Shown: positions 34,890 to 47,480, numbered from the stretch's first letter. The stretch: DNA of 64,000 bases from Hymenopellis radicata (GCA_015501595.1 JADNRX010000024.1:248001-312000); one strand, 5' to 3'. Made by a program: numbers and translations. Notes: generated by a model from the sequence alone, not told the origin.

Positions 34890-35730
34890 GAAAGGATTGG
34901 CACTTGAGGTGTTAAGGTTCTACCCTCACGTGATGAATAAACCAAGTATCAAAAGCATCTTGTTTGCATCAGCCAATCTGAGGCGCTTCCAGCACGTTAA
35001 CCAGGAGCCGACTTCCCCGAAGGGAGGCCACAAACAATAATTGAAACTCGGGAGGGACTACGTAATGTACAAGTAGTAGGGTGGGCCACGAAAAACTACT
35101 AACATGACTGGTAAGAGTTTTGAGCATAAAATAGTTTTAATACAAGCACACCTGGCGGCGACGCAGTAAGAGCTGGGGGTATGTGAAACACCCGCTAAGC
35201 TGTGCGTCTCGCCAGGCCGAGGAACTGAGCCGAGAGAGATAAACGATCATGACAGTGAGAAATGACAAGACGGCGGACAACTACAAAGGTGAGTTGAATG
35301 AGTAGCCGAAGGCACGAGAGAACTCACTAGGTTTGTGTTTGCGACCCACAGGTAACAAACCGCAGACACCTCTTTGCGACCTAGACAGCTAGGTAGAGGT
35401 AATAAGGTATCACTTAGTGAGTTAAGAGGGGGGAAAGAAGGTAGGAATACTCACCTCATATTGGCCTTGTGTAATCCGAGATTAAAATCGACCAAAGAGG
35501 TTGAGAAAGAGGTCAACATTCAAACCGTGCTACGAGGGTATACCCTTCGGCGAGATTTATACAATGTACGAGCGCGCAACACCCTTAATATCATCAGACT
35601 TTACCAATTTGAGCTCGTAACGGACTAAACTCCAATAGTGACACTTTACAATACCCCGTGAACTAAACTGAGATTATCGTATACTGATCACCAACTCCAA
35701 CTCCGACATGGTGGGAAGGTGGATGGTTAG
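34890..35730. other. Gene-free region, repeat-like
   Basis: No domain-bearing ORF. The word CAATAATTGAAACTC at about 35035 is shared with 8130, the only link found. Insertions beside tRNA genes are common, but I see no LTR ends, primer site or target duplication. Confidence 0.3.
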
Positions 35731-35791
35731 CTAGACTGTGGGCAGTAGTGCACTGTAATCCAGTCCGTGCCCAGCAGTTGTTGATGATGAT

Positions 35792-37833
35792 CTAAACAAC
35801 CCTTTGTCCCCACATCGCAGGATCATCTTCAGGTTTTCCCTCGAAATGATCGTACCTCCCGTTCGTGCGCTGCGAGAGGGACGACCGCGCGCGGTGGAGC
35901 GTGTGTCCTTGCCCAGACAAACTGTTATCGGTATTCGTTCTACCCGCACCGATGCCCGCCAAACCAGGCTGGGTTGTCTGGGATGCTGCACGGGAATGAC
36001 GAGAAAACTGGGAAGGACTCGGCGCCCTGCCGTTTGTCGTGTACTGTGAAGCCGGGCGGGGACTGGGTGCGCGATACTGTGATTGCGGACGCGAAGGTCC
36101 TTGAGAGGGAAATACGTATTGGTTTGGCCTCGGCGAGGGAGGGTCTGGGTTGACCACTGATAGCCTACTTCGCGCACTTCTTCCACTCTTTACAGAATGC
36201 CCGTCCCGCCCAGCCAGGCTGTTGACTCTGCTTCTTGAACCCGTCGGTAACCTCTCAAATCTTCGTATACTCGGCGTCAAACCCGGATCGAAGGGGGTGA
36301 TATCTGGGTTCTTCCACTCCGGCTGTTGCGGGGACGGTGGATCAGGAGGAATAGGCTCATAGTATGGCCTAGTGGGATCGGGATTGGCTGAATAGGGCTG
36401 GATGTGCTGGGCCAGAGAGGCGGGATACGTAGGTTGCACAGACTGATCCCATTCGTCGGTCCTAGAGAGCTGGAATTGAGATGCGGGTGGTACATGGTCG
36501 GATTGGCGGGAGCGACGAGAGGACTAAGAAGATAATCCTTAATGCAGGAACACGTTGAAAACAGAGTTACTTACGCGATGCGACAGTGGACGTGACAAGG
36601 ACTAGAAAATATATTAGTTCATGAAGAATGACGGAGGGGCTTGCTTACCGCAGCCTCTACATTGATACCAATGGGCGTGCTTTGATGAGTAGCATCCTGT
36701 GTGATCGGCAAATTGGAGATTGTTGTCGAATCGCTGTCAGCATATGCCCGTCCTTTGCCTTTATCATTGGTTGATGGAAGGCGTAAGTTCGCCCCATGAT
36801 TAGGCGAACTAGCGCGCATACTGCCAGCAAACTCGTGGGGTGGGGCCAGGACAATGTCACCCGCGGCTCCAACCAAGGGAATAAGGTTATCAGGTGGTGT
36901 ATGGAATGGAGGATGATGCGACGTGGATGGAGATGCTGGAGCAGTCGCTGTAGGACTCACTACCCAGGGTTGAACGGCGGGAGTCACTGGACGTGGCGGT
37001 GAATTTGAATGCGTTGGGATAGCCACAATAGGCGGCGGTCCTGCGCTGGCCGGAGGACGAGAATAGAACGAAGAGCGGTCAGTGTCTGTTCTGCCGCCAT
37101 AGTACCGCGGTTCGCCCTCGTCTTCTTCCTCTTCCTCTGGCTCTGGTTCCTCTTCGTCCTCATCCTCTTCCGGCACTTCAGGTTCCTCGTATTCCTCCAG
37201 GCTGGGTCGCTCTCTGCGCCTGACGACTTCTCGCACGGCCTGCTGATAGCCGTCGGTCATGCCCTGCCGTCGACCTTCATCTATTGCCTCCCGCCTGACA
37301 CGCTCCATTTCCTCGCGGCGCGCGTCTCGTCGCGCCTCCTTTGCACGCTGTTCACTGTCGAAGAGCTGACTTTGTATGTCACTCAAACGTAATTCGCCCT
37401 GTTGTGCCCGACTACGTAGATGTTCGTATTCGATGCGCCATCGTTCTATAGCTTCTCTCCCGTCAGAGATCTGTGCTTTAAGGTTGGCACGTTGAGTGTG
37501 CAGCTTTCTGATGCGCTCGACAAGATCCTCGCTGAACGCGTACGCGGTGTCCGTACGCACTCGTTCTTCTTTAAGACGTTCCAGTGCCAGTGTTAGCCCA
37601 CCTCGTAATCGTTTGTTTTCGTACTGAGCCTCAATGAGCGCCTCTAAAAGTTCGTCTCTCGGTAATTCTCCGTAGACCTCTTCATGCGTTTTCCGGAACG
37701 ACCTGGGGATATGGCGCCGTTTCTTTTTCGCCGGAGAAGGCGGGGGTGCCGATGAAAACGAGTTGGAGACAAAAGAGGAGACAACTTCCTCGTCGTGCAG
37801 CCGGCGGGGTGCATCTGCACCCATATCCTGCAT
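35792..37833 (-). CDS. Coiled-coil, low-complexity protein, uncharacterised
   Basis: From ATG 37833 (MQDMGADAPRRLHDEEVVSS) comes a basic patch AKKKRRHIPRSFRKTHEEVY, a long coiled coil (ELLEALIEAQYENKRLRGGL ... RREEMERVRREAIDEGRRQG), an acidic run of Glu/Asp (about residues 220-245) and a Pro/Ser-rich half. After short introns near 36503-36660 a last exon (36436-35792) continues with the same Pro/Ser/Arg-rich style (RSARSRLSVVNPDPPSPRPN) and ends MWGQRVV. This suggests a cytoskeletal or scaffold protein; no family was recognised. The central frame stays open 5' of 37833 without an ATG. Confidence 0.65.
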
Positions 37834-38034
37834 TCTTGAAGATCCTAGTGCTGTCAATAGTGAGCGTTAAGAGCAAGGGGTATTATGCACAGCCACCATC
37901 ACATTGGCGCGTGCCGCCGGTGCCCAATATAGACATACGATGAGGACAAGATTTAATTGTAACGAGATGGCAGTAGGACGTGTGGCAATTAGATTAAAAG
38001 ATTATAAGTATGGGGATTGACTAGTCTCTGTGTC

Positions 38035-39382
38035 TTAAACCGGTGTTGCGAAAGCCCGCTTCATCCGCATTGCTGTCGACTCCGACTCCGGCACCGCAGT
38101 ATTCTCTGCGAAGATAGCCTCAGCGGCACTCGAGAACACCGCCGCCATACTGGACTCCGCGGCGAGCTCCGACGCGTCATGAGCAGATGCCGATTCATAA
38201 GCGCCCGATGCAGCAGCAATGGTGTTCGTCGGATCGGCATTGCCTCCCGTGTGAAGCCCAGGATCGGATGTGGTAGTGTTTCCGCTGGAGGAGACACCAA
38301 CAGTGATATAGCCCAAAATACCATCAGAGTAATCGCTGCCAAGCTTCACGACGTCAACGACAGGATACCAGCCGGTCGTATTCGATTGCGGGTAGACTTG
38401 ATCGTGGTCGTTGGAACTATAGAATGATTAAGAGACGGTTCAATGAACAGAGTAATGGCACATACGGGCGATTGGCATCAGAGCGGGCACTATATGGTGA
38501 TAGAGCGTGGATGGCCGTAGTCAAATCTTCATCGAAGAAAAGTTGACCGACATGAATCTGAGAGCCTCCAACAAGAGTACCATTATCGGCTACGGTCGCA
38601 TCCAGATGCGCAATGATATGAATATGAACAGTGCGGGGACTGTACCATCCAGGAAAGATGGATAGGAACTCGGCTATAAAGTGAATGAGAAACCAAGTCC
38701 GAGAAAGCCGAAGGAAACCCATACCTATGCCATTCTCGTCAGATGCCTGGAAGCCGCGCAAAAACGAGAGGTCATCCGTAGTCCCATCGTCTCTCTCGGG
38801 TAAGGTGTACTGCATTGTATCGGGATCAATTCCGGTATAACCAGCATAGTAAGCCTGTCGAGTTGCAGTGCCAGAATTCCAATATGACACCCGAAAATAG
38901 GCTCGCAAGTATCGATGTCCATAACGCCAATGTCGAGCCACATAGGAACACCGGGTTCTAGAGACGGATTCAAAACAAAGATCGCGCAAAACAGTGCTTT
39001 AACTAACCATTTTCGCGTATATCGCGACGATTCAGCTGCCCGGCTATGTGGTAAGGGCCAGCGTGACTTCTGGAGTGATGATACAGGTGTTGTTGGCGAA
39101 TCTACGTAGATGGGTTATTAGAGTCGAATGTATGCGTCCATAAGCAACAACATACTCGGTGAAGATAGCTCTATCGTCAAGCGATGACCTCTTGGCAACG
39201 CTCTGACCGCCGTGAATCAAGGACATACGCCGTTCCACATCCGCAGAGCGTTTATGTTTGGTAGCGTGAAGTTCGCGTGAGCAATGGCTCAAGTCGCGCG
39301 CCTCTTGGCGTTTGTGAACGTGACCAGGGTGCCCGAAGGCGGTTGACGCGATGGCGAGGGGAATAAGGATCGACCAGCGCAT
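38035..39382 (-). pseudogene. Secreted intradiol-dioxygenase-like protein with three frame breaks
   Basis: The signal peptide MRWSILIPLAIASTAFGHPG opens the protein. The conserved extracellular intradiol ring-cleavage dioxygenase pattern follows: NTCIITPEVTL, GPYHIAGQLNRRDI, PMWLDIGVMDIDTCEP, ILEFWHCNSTG, YYAGYTGIDPDTM, LRGFQASDENGI and IFPGWYSPRTVHIHIIAHLD (the Tyr and two His iron ligands are there), then a Ser/Ala-rich tail. The blocks lie in three frames: breaks occur near 39057 (GG, expected GGG), 38900 (TTTT, expected TTT) and 38867. Each is a one-base change in a short run. The gene is either a young pseudogene or damaged by assembly errors. Members of this family cleave catechols. Confidence 0.7.
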
Positions 39383-39437
39383 CTTCGTGAAATGTATGGG
39401 AATGGTGGATTTCGATTGACCGTAACAAATGTGGGCT

Positions 39438-39443
39438 TCTTAT
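39438..39443 (-). promoter_or_regulatory. TATA-like element of the intradiol-dioxygenase-like gene
   Basis: TATAAG on the minus strand about 56 bp before the ATG, which suggests the promoter is still intact. Confidence 0.35.
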
Positions 39444-40409
39444 AGGCACGTATGCGATTCAAGGAAGCAGCAACCACATCTGCCGGAGGCCGTAATCACG
39501 CAGCCAATGAGGAGAGCGATATATCGCTGCAGTAAGGGAAAAGGATATTTGCGCAGTGCACAGTCGCCCCAGACGAGTCTATTTCGCCTAGACTGAGATT
39601 TCATCCATGGACGATCCTGATAAAAGATATCCCTATCGAGAGCGAGGAGAAGAGACAATCCAAAGGATAGTGCTAGGAAGGCCAAGCAACAGTGAACTGA
39701 CTGAGTATTGGAAGTTGATCAGGAACAGTTGCACTTTGGGAATGGATAGAAAGATTAAATACCACTTGTAACTTCCATCCGCTATTTGCGACTTATCGGT
39801 CGACTTGCATGTGCTGCAAAATGTGTAGTCGTCATGCGCGCCGCGGCACAGTGACACTGCGCAAGCTATGCACACGTGGACTGAAACCCATCCGTAAAGC
39901 TTGTGGGCTCCCAGTATCACCATTCGGCACCCGAAGACAGGGAAGTCGCCTGTTAATGCCAGTAAACTGACACTACGCGAGCCTTGGAAATAGTGTGGCG
40001 TGTCAAATGGTGGCAGGAGGAGAGATAGTGCTAGCACAGCCACCAGATCCCTGTGATCTGCTTCCGGTTGCTGCCCTGATTCCTTCACTTTGCCTGCGCT
40101 CCATCACCAGATTGGGTCGGTTCTCCTGCTCTGAGACGAGTTTTGAGTTAAATACGCGTCTCTTCTCGTCCGGCAAATCTGAGGCGTGTTCTGCTTGTTT
40201 AGACGGACTTCATTACGCACTTTCCGGTCACAGAACGGACGGGATTTATGAACGCCTTCGATATTGGCTGCCCGATCTACTGCTGCATGCATCTTTCCTG
40301 GTTCATCCAAAAGCACCCCGCTTCTGTTACAGATTGACAACCACATCTTAGTCCATTCTCCCGTCCGCCGGGCCACTTAAAAGCCAACATGACCTAGCTC
40401 GCCTCCAAC
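39444..40409. other. Intergenic region
   Basis: ORFs on both strands (39633-40088 minus, 39995-40351 plus) overlap each other and show no family features. No repeat was detected. Confidence 0.35.
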
Positions 40410-41415
40410 ATGCTATCTTTCATCCCATTGACACCGACTACGAAGATGTCGCTAATGCTCGTGCGCCTCCTTGGCCTTACTACCTTCGTCTGCAATGTAT
40501 TCCTTCAAACCGGCGCCGTCATCTTCGAACACAAATCGATATCCTACGCATATTCGCCTCACCCTTATATGTTTGCTGGCTACTTGCTCGGCCAAGCTTT
40601 TTTGCAGGCGCTGTGGCTTCTGCGTCTATTCGTAGATCCTTGGGACGAGTCCGGTAGCAAGACAGAAGCCCTGACTCCCGAAGCTTCTCAGCTTGCATAT
40701 ACGCCGATATACGCCCTCGGGAACGCATGTTTAAGTGTGTATATCATGTCCTGTGTAATGAACGGAGCCTTGATCTTCGTTCGCTTCCTCCTTCTCAGGT
40801 GCATGGGCGATTGCGTGGCTACAGGAGCGATACGAAGCGGCGCAATGGATTTCGGTGGTTAACACGGTCTTGCAGCTATACGGCATGTTCTTCCTCAAAA
40901 GCGGCACCCTTGACACGCGGAAAGACCCCCTCACGGTGTTGGCGTCGAAAACATGCACTGCCGCAGCACTCATGTTCATGTGGAAGACATGCGGCGCCAT
41001 CGATGTATGCGTCACGCCAGCCGCTTACAACGATTATTCTACTAACTCTTCTCGTAGAAACTTTCACCCCCTCCAATAACCGAACAGTTTCACAGTGGAG
41101 CAGTCTTCCTAGTTCTGGTGCGTTCAAACTTCAATCACCTAACGTGCACGCCGCCCCCGGTTCTCATACCGTGTTTGCCAGACTATAGCTTCAGGACCAG
41201 ATCCCTATCTTGGGCTCTGCCTCCTTTACGTCTTGGCCTCCCTCTACTGCGGACAATATCACAACATTGGGTGGCATCAAACCTTCCCATGGATTAGCGC
41301 TGCAGTTGTAATTGCCATGGGCATTGACTCGGTAGTTGGATATCGGAACAAGAGGAATGTGGCGGGAACTCACGACATAGAGAGCGGGATGAGGGAAGCT
41401 GAATGCAAAACGTAA
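40410..41415 (+). CDS. Multi-pass membrane protein, uncharacterised
   Basis: Starts MLSFIPLTPTTKMSLMLVRL. Introns at about 40736-40798, 41004-41057 and 41115-41190 splice in phase. Six or seven hydrophobic segments can be counted, among them LGLTTFVCNVFLQTGAVIF, YLLGQAFLQALWLLRLF, TVLQLYGMFFL, YLGLCLLYVLASLYCG and WISAAVVIAMGIDSVVGY. Between helices 2 and 3 lies a polar loop VDPWDESGSKTEALTPE. About 270 residues. I do not know the family. Small polytopic proteins of this size are often receptors, channels or enzymes, but nothing here decides that. Confidence 0.65.
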
Positions 41416-41717
41416 GGAGGCGCTTAGCGACGTTCACATTTTTCATCGAACGTTAAAGATTGTAAAAAGATATAATGGCATCGCATGCGTATGTATGTAA
41501 AGGTTGAATGTAAGTCTTCTAAATGTCCAGCGTGCGCGAATGAGTGTTAAAGGAGAATGAGTACAGCCTATAATCTTTAAATCGGGCATCCAATATGCGG
41601 AAACCATGTACAACGAAGAATGAGAACCGTGAGTTCTTAGTGAAAAAGGGTATGATCTATACAGCATGAGTAATATCATTCGGATATCGATTCAGCAGAC
41701 GAACCTCTATGAATTTA

Positions 41718-41955
41718 TTATGATTTAGGGACTACAGATGGTTGCGATCTGATGACAGCCAAATGGCGCCCTAAAGGTAGGGTGCATGGTCAGTCCCATG
41801 AGTAGCAAGGCAATGCATTCGCTACTTACTCATGGTGGGCGGCTTGAGAGGAAGTCCGCGCGCCAAACGCTCGGCGTTGGTGTTGGCAACGGGGGAAGCC
41901 GACACAGAGCCAAAGACGACGACAGCAAGGGTGAACAGAACGTTGAACTGCATGA
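41718..41955 (-). CDS. Small secreted protein (58 aa)
   Basis: MQFNVLFTLAVVVFGSVSAS is a signal peptide. It is followed by PVANTNAERLARGLPLKPPT, a mature start of the NAERLARGLPP type that is frequent in small secreted proteins of agaricomycetes. A GTAAGT donor at about 41830 splices to a short exon ending VVPKS at 41718. There is no cysteine pattern. Function unknown. Confidence 0.6.
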
Positions 41956-42042
41956 TGACTGCGTCTGAAGGCGGAAGTAGAGAGTGGCAGCGATAAAGAG
42001 AGCGAACGTTTAATCTCTGAGGGACTCGTGTTTTCATGAGGG

Positions 42043-42050
42043 TTTATATA
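42043..42050 (-). promoter_or_regulatory. TATA box of the small secreted protein gene
   Basis: TATATAAA on the minus strand about 88 bp before the ATG. Confidence 0.45.
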
Positions 42051-42384
42051 CGTAGCAGGGCTGTCTGGGGCTGTCGGTTCTTAATCATTCAACAGGGGTG
42101 AAGTGAGGCGAGATTATGCCAGCACCACACGAGGGATTCAACTAAGACGATTCAGATTTGGAGTTATTACCTATCTTCGCGGGCGGCGGTTCGGACTACC
42201 GCCTGCTCCTAAGGATGGTGCATCTAAGTCTGTGTCAGTATCTAGAGTGAGAAGAACGGAAGGAACGTTCCATATTAGTTCGAGATTAGTCTTAGTCTAC
42301 AATGTTTCAACTAGGGGCTTCGGCCAAACAATGACGTGAGACTGTTAAGTCACGCTGTGCCAATTTTCTTCACATTCAACAACC

Positions 42385-43195
42385 ATGGCAGCGGCACTTC
42401 GAAGATTCGCGACCAGCGCTGGTGCTGGAAAGGCACTGTACGCGACCCTCATTCCCTCTGGACGGTAACTAACCATTTGCTTGCCGCAGCTCCAATGTCT
42501 TCGTATGTTGCTCCCACTGTCTTAGAACCTTAGCCATTGACGCACTTCTAGTTTGACATTTCCATCAACCAACAGGCCGCTGGGCGCATTACATTCAAGC
42601 TTTACGACGAAACAGTCCCCCGGACTGCCAAAAACTTCCGCGAACTCGCGACAGGCCTCCACGGATTCGGCTATGCTGGCTCCAGCTTCCACAGGCTCAT
42701 CCCTAACGTGTGTTTGGCCCGTCCTTCGATTACACCCTATTTACGCGTTTTCCATGCAGTTCATGCTTCAAGGAGGAGATTTCACGCGCCACAACGGCAC
42801 AGGCGGCAAGTCGATATACGGCGACAAGTTCCCGGACGAAAACTTCCAGTTAAAACACACCAGGCCCGGACTTTTGTCCATGGCCAATGCTGGCAAAAAC
42901 ACGAACGGTATGTCCTTCTTGCTCTGCGTGTTGCTCCTTGTTGATTTCCTCGTAGGCTCGCAATTCTTCATTACGACCGTTCCCACCCCATGGGTATGTC
43001 CAATCTTTAGTTGACTTTGATGTATGCTAATGGCTTGATTAGCTTGACGGCAAGCACGTCGTCTTTGGCGAAGTCGTTGATGGAATGGACCTCATCAAGA
43101 CGATTGAGGCCCAAGGAAGCCCAGATGGTAGACCCAAGGCCAAGGTAACCATTGACCAGGCAGGTGTGGAGGAGGATGCCTCGGAGGATGCCTAA
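42385..43195 (+). CDS. Cyclophilin-type peptidyl-prolyl isomerase, possibly mitochondrial
   Basis: Catalyses cis-trans isomerisation of proline bonds. Exon 1 gives [17 protein letters not shown], an Arg/Ala/Ser-rich leader that could target mitochondria, then [20 protein letters not shown]. The cyclophilin core is complete: [20 protein letters not shown] with the catalytic Arg, [58 protein letters not shown]. It ends EEDASEDA. Six exons; the introns near 42702-42757 and 42908-42956 are about 50 nt. Cyclosporin-binding residues (FHR, QGGDF, W/L in PWLDGKH) are conserved. Confidence 0.9.
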
Positions 43196-43310
43196 GTCTT
43201 TGTATCCGTACCCACCCGAATGCAATGCTAGCACATTTGTTTCCAGAGAACGCCGCTCCTGCTGGCGATCGTCTCGGAGGTAACCTCCGAGGTACCTCGG
43301 AGGCTCCGCA

Positions 43311-43860
43311 AATACAACCTGCAGGTGTGTTGACGGACGGACGTATTCCGGGCGTCTGACCGATTGACTCTGTAGGATTAGATATTGAGCAAGCATCCTA
43401 CAGGTCTAAATGTTTAGAACCTGTAGGATAGTCTGTCTATACACCGTAGAATACCAACTTAACACATCTATAGAAGTGGTTGAATGCACCTATAGGATCC
43501 TATTCTTGTACCTACAGGTGTGGTTGAACATACCTGTAGGATACCTTTGGAAACTACCTGCAGGTGTGTTCAAACCTACCTTGGTTAAGTACCTACAAGT
43601 ATGGTTGAGCATACCTGTAGGATGCCTTTGGGAACTACCTGCAGGATTGTTTGAGCACACCTGTAGGATACTATCATTGAGTACCTGCAGGAGCCCAAGG
43701 ATGTTACCTGTAGGAGTATTCCGATGTTACCTACAGGTACGTAAGAACAGTACCTGTAGGAGTGTTTGGACGTTACCTGCAGGAGTGTTCAGAAGTGACC
43801 TGCAGGTACACAAGAATGTTACCTGCAGGAGTGGTTGAACACACCTATAGGAGTACTCAG
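43311..43860. repeat. 23-bp minisatellite, array 1 (degenerate)
   Basis: About 20 copies of a palindromic core CCTRYAGG (CCTGCAGG, CCTGTAGG, CCTACAGG, CCTATAGG), most spaced 23 bp apart, e.g. at about 43511, 43534 and 43557. The intervening words vary (GTGTTTGA, GTACGTAAG). The 142-residue ORF here is only the repeat read in frame. The array starts about 115 bp after the cyclophilin stop. Confidence 0.85.
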
Positions 43861-44007
43861 AGAGAAGCATAAGTCATCCTTTAGTATACTTACGCTCTAC
43901 ACTCAGCTCGCCGTTAGACTAGGCAGCAATGTAATAATTCAATGAACGGGTTGGGCCATCACAAGTGTGGCAGGTTCGTGGCGATTTTGACAAGGGGAGG
44001 CCCGGGA

Positions 44008-44020
44008 GGGGGGGGGGGGG
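44008..44020 (+). repeat. Poly-G run (13 G)
   Basis: An uninterrupted G13 run in an otherwise mixed sequence; its length is unreliable in most assemblies. Confidence 0.7.
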
Positions 44021-44200
44021 CTAGCGGCACTCAACAGAATCACAGGGAGGGAGTACAAGCATTTGATTGTTATTCGAGTTGTTCCAAGAAATACACTGAT
44101 TTTCATTATCTAACCTCATTAGTACGATCACAGTATCTTTGTGGACTTGACACGCTTGTTGGTGGCGGCCCGAGGGGACGGTGGCCAAGACGGTGGTGAT

Positions 44201-45839
44201 TTACAGGAGCCCGTCGTTCACCTGTGTATGTGAGAACATTGTGAAGAGATAAACATGTTTCGCCTTGCGCTTTTTAGCAGATGAGGCGCGGTTGGAGTTG
44301 GCTACATCGAAGGCGGGTAAGGCGATAGACGTATAGAGGGGACCGGCTTCGATCTGTAGACATGAGAGCACAATTTATAGGAAATGCGCAGTACACACTG
44401 GGTTTTTGAATGAAGACGAAATTCACGGGGTTAGGGTTCTTCTGTAGATGGGCATCAAGTCCATGCAGTACTGCAACGGCGTCGTCTTGAAGCACCTCAG
44501 GAAGGACACCCGAGATCTGTGAGATGACATTAATATCTACGTCACATCGAATGAAGATATCGACTTACATCTTGTATTCCAGTATTGTTTACTCATGTAA
44601 TAGGACCGTTAGCGGGAAGAAAAGTCTGGCTGGTATAAGAGTAACATACCAACAATGGTCTTAAGGCAAGCCAGAACCCTTCCAAGGCGAGCATCATCAG
44701 GAGTGAATTTCCCGCATAGAGCCAGACAGGCTGTTCATCAACGGGGCCAGCGTGAGGACGTCCTCAACAGTCGTGTAGTCGTCGAGGCATCCTATCGCAT
44801 AGACAATTGACTTGGTTCAACCGACGTGCAGCCAAGTTGTTATTCACCGACATGAAGCCAAGTGTTGCTTGGGTCGACAGTAAACTGTAATGGAATGTCA
44901 ACACTTATCTCTAAATAGAGCGGAAAGGACTTAAACCACTACTTGATGGCTAACTCGCACTACGACGCGATGAGTACAGAGGTGAACAGAAGGACATTAA
45001 CTTACGGACAAGAAGGACGGCAAAGTCAGTTCCGCTGGGAGCGTCCACGCTGCTGTTGTGTTCAAGGTCGAAGTGGACTCCATGTACACCGCCGCCGCGT
45101 CAGTAGTAACACTTAAATCTAAGGTATTCAGAGACGGGGAGAGTGTGCTCCTCCTAACTCGAACGAGCACCTGAATGACGAGATAGTACTACGAGACAAA
45201 GGCAGCTCACGGACATGAAACGAGGAGCAGCATGAGCTTGAAGAGCGATGTAGATGGCATGTGATACATCCTTGAAGTAGTTCAGATGCGCAATGTACAT
45301 TCCGGGCGGGAAACCGACGCTGACTTAGTCGTCAAAACAAGAACACAGTCAGTAACGTGCAAATAGCGCTGATAGATTACGCGCTGTCAAGATCTAGGCG
45401 TACTTTTCCGCTATTCCCAACATTTTCTTCGACACCGTCAGGCCATAGCGCACCCTCCTGTTCGTACAACACAAGGAATACTGCAGAGATAATTAGTCCA
45501 AAAGCGATAGGAATAGCAAGCCTTAGCCTTACTTGGCGAAATCAATGTGACTAGTCCACTATGGCCTTGGGAGTGTCTACAAGAGCATTCGGGAGCGAGT
45601 AATGGGAGCAGAGCGAGCGACGTACCGTCGAGTAGGAGATTGGATGATTGAAGGCATCGACCTTGGGGCGGCGTGAGTGCAGGAAGAATATAGCGGATAA
45701 TCACGCACCACAGCAAGGAAGTACGGATAACATCCCCATCGGTGCTGCACGGTGCAGCCAGTGTCCGTAGACTCATTATCCTGACCAGTATCGGTCTGGT
45801 CTGATCGTTACCCTCAAACTCATCAAAGACGGGCTCCAT
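44201..45839 (-). CDS. Uncharacterised multi-exon gene, at least one frame break
   Basis: Several minus-strand exons look real: MEPVFDEFEGNDQTRPILVR..., GFPPGMYIAHLNYFKDVSHA then IYIALQAHAAPRF, SPSLNTLDLSVTTDAAAVYM, FTVDPSNTWLHVG, CLDDYTTVEDVLTL, GPVDEQPVWLYAGNSLLMML then ALEGFWLALRPLL, ISGVLPEVLQDDAVAVLHGL, and a last exon IEAGPLYTSIALPAFDVANS followed by a basic AKKRKAKH. The TVEDVLTL and GPVDEQPVW parts are offset by one base in CTGGCCCC near 44740-44750. The basic patch near the end could be a nuclear signal. I do not recognise the family; it may be a decaying gene. Confidence 0.45.
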
Positions 45840-47480
45840 GTCGAAGAATGTAGAGTATTACCGAAGTTCCGAGTATCACTTGCATTCTGCATGGGAGGAA
45901 TAATCAATCAGCATCGTATTGTAGGCAAAAATACAGAGTTTATGATATACGTGGGACCAATCAATCCTCAAAAAGTATAGTTTCTGCATGCGTGAGCTCC
46001 ATGACATTGATGGGAGAGACGATCTTGAGGAGGAGAGGTCGACTTGGTCTTCCTGTTGGAAACAAAATGCCAAGCATCCAACCTCAGTCCAGAAGAGGCA
46101 ATGTCTTGTTATTAAAAAACGCAGTAAGGCTGCGTGTACCGAAGTCGATGTGGGCCCTTGGAACATTAGGAATGCAGCTCGGCCGATTCGGGTATCCAGT
46201 CCCGCCGTAGCGCTACGCCCACAGCCTCCGCCACATAAGCTGACATCCCGTTCACAATGGTGCAGTGAAGCTAAAGTTCTGAGAGTCAACATATACCCTC
46301 GGAAACATTTATGGACGCACCACGCGCCCACAATCTGATTTCGAGGATGGACATACCATCCCGAAAGATGCAAAGAAACTGCGCATGCGAGAGTGAGCGC
46401 GTATCCTTGGAGAAATGATGCAGGCTCACCTCACCAAAAAAGAGGCCGCGCCGAGCATCTAGTCGCGCCCCAGCGCTGACACTCCCGCCTCCAAACCTAA
46501 GGTCACACTGTAAAGACACAGAGAAGCCGAACATTCTAGAGCCAGCGCCTGCCCTTCGGACAAGTTGGAGGGTGTACCGCACAAGAAGACAGGTAAATCT
46601 ACCGCCCCAGTCTCGCCCCAGTGTCCACACTCCCGCCGCTGCTGATAAACAACGCGTTGAGCACGACACAGAGAAGCTGCGAGGATAAAACCCACCGAAA
46701 AACAGACCGGCCAACTTTCCCAGTCCTACCTCAGCGTCCACATTGCCGCCGCAGCGCTCCCGATCCCGATTGCACGCTGAAACCCGCCGTAACTCCCACC
46801 CTACACAATGGAACCCCTAAAATCGCCACCAGAGGCAGTGAATACGTCGGCGCGGAAGACCAGGAACCCAGCTCTGCGGTATTGAAGGCCGCAAGGTGTC
46901 CGGTTCAGGCATGTAGCATGGTTGGCGCTGAGTGAACTTTCGGAACCTAGCCCGGCTGGCCACGCTGTAGTAGTAGAAGACAGTCGTTCAACAGCGTTCA
47001 ACGCAGCCTCTCATCGACGCTATCCGCATGCACATAATTGACCCGCCCCCCCTTGGCCGCCTCCGCGTAGAACCGGTACACGGCGTGGTTCACGTCCTGG
47101 CCGGGGTGCACCGTCCGGGTCGCGAGCCCGTCGCGCGCGAGGTACAAGAGCGGGAGGTGCACCCGCGTGCGCGTTTGGGCGACACCGGTGCACGAGCGTT
47201 CGTGGTGGTGGTGGTCGTGATGGAAAACACGCTGCTGGTAGCTCTAAAGAAGGAATTTTAGTCGAATTTTGAAAAGACAAAAAAACCTGGAAAAGACACG
47301 CACCGACACCGCCGTCGAAGGCCGTAGTTGTTCTGGTCAAGTGCTTCGCATTGCGACTAGGTGGTGGTACGGACAGAGCCAATTGACCTGTGGTTAGGGT
47401 TATAATGATGTCAATGAATCCGACTGGCGAGCCAAAACTCGGATTCATCTACGTCATCACTCCGCTTCTTGCTGAAGCGA
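45840..47480. other. Gene-poor region with degenerate repeats
   Basis: At 46440-46770 a block with the words CACTCCCGCC and GACACAGAGAAGC recurs two or three times at about 125-150 bp (degenerate). At 47030-47230 a GC-rich minus frame reads RTRVHLPLLYLARDGLATRT and GQDVNHAVYRFYAEA, which looks like a piece of a real exon of a gene I cannot name. Nothing complete is present. Confidence 0.35.

Noticed and set aside
34890..35700. Solo LTR next to the tRNA gene
   Set aside because: No TG...CA ends with a matching 5-bp duplication could be found.
43410..43838. 142-aa ORF, Cys/Leu-rich repeats
   Set aside because: It is the 23-bp minisatellite translated; the period is not a multiple of three and there is no start context.
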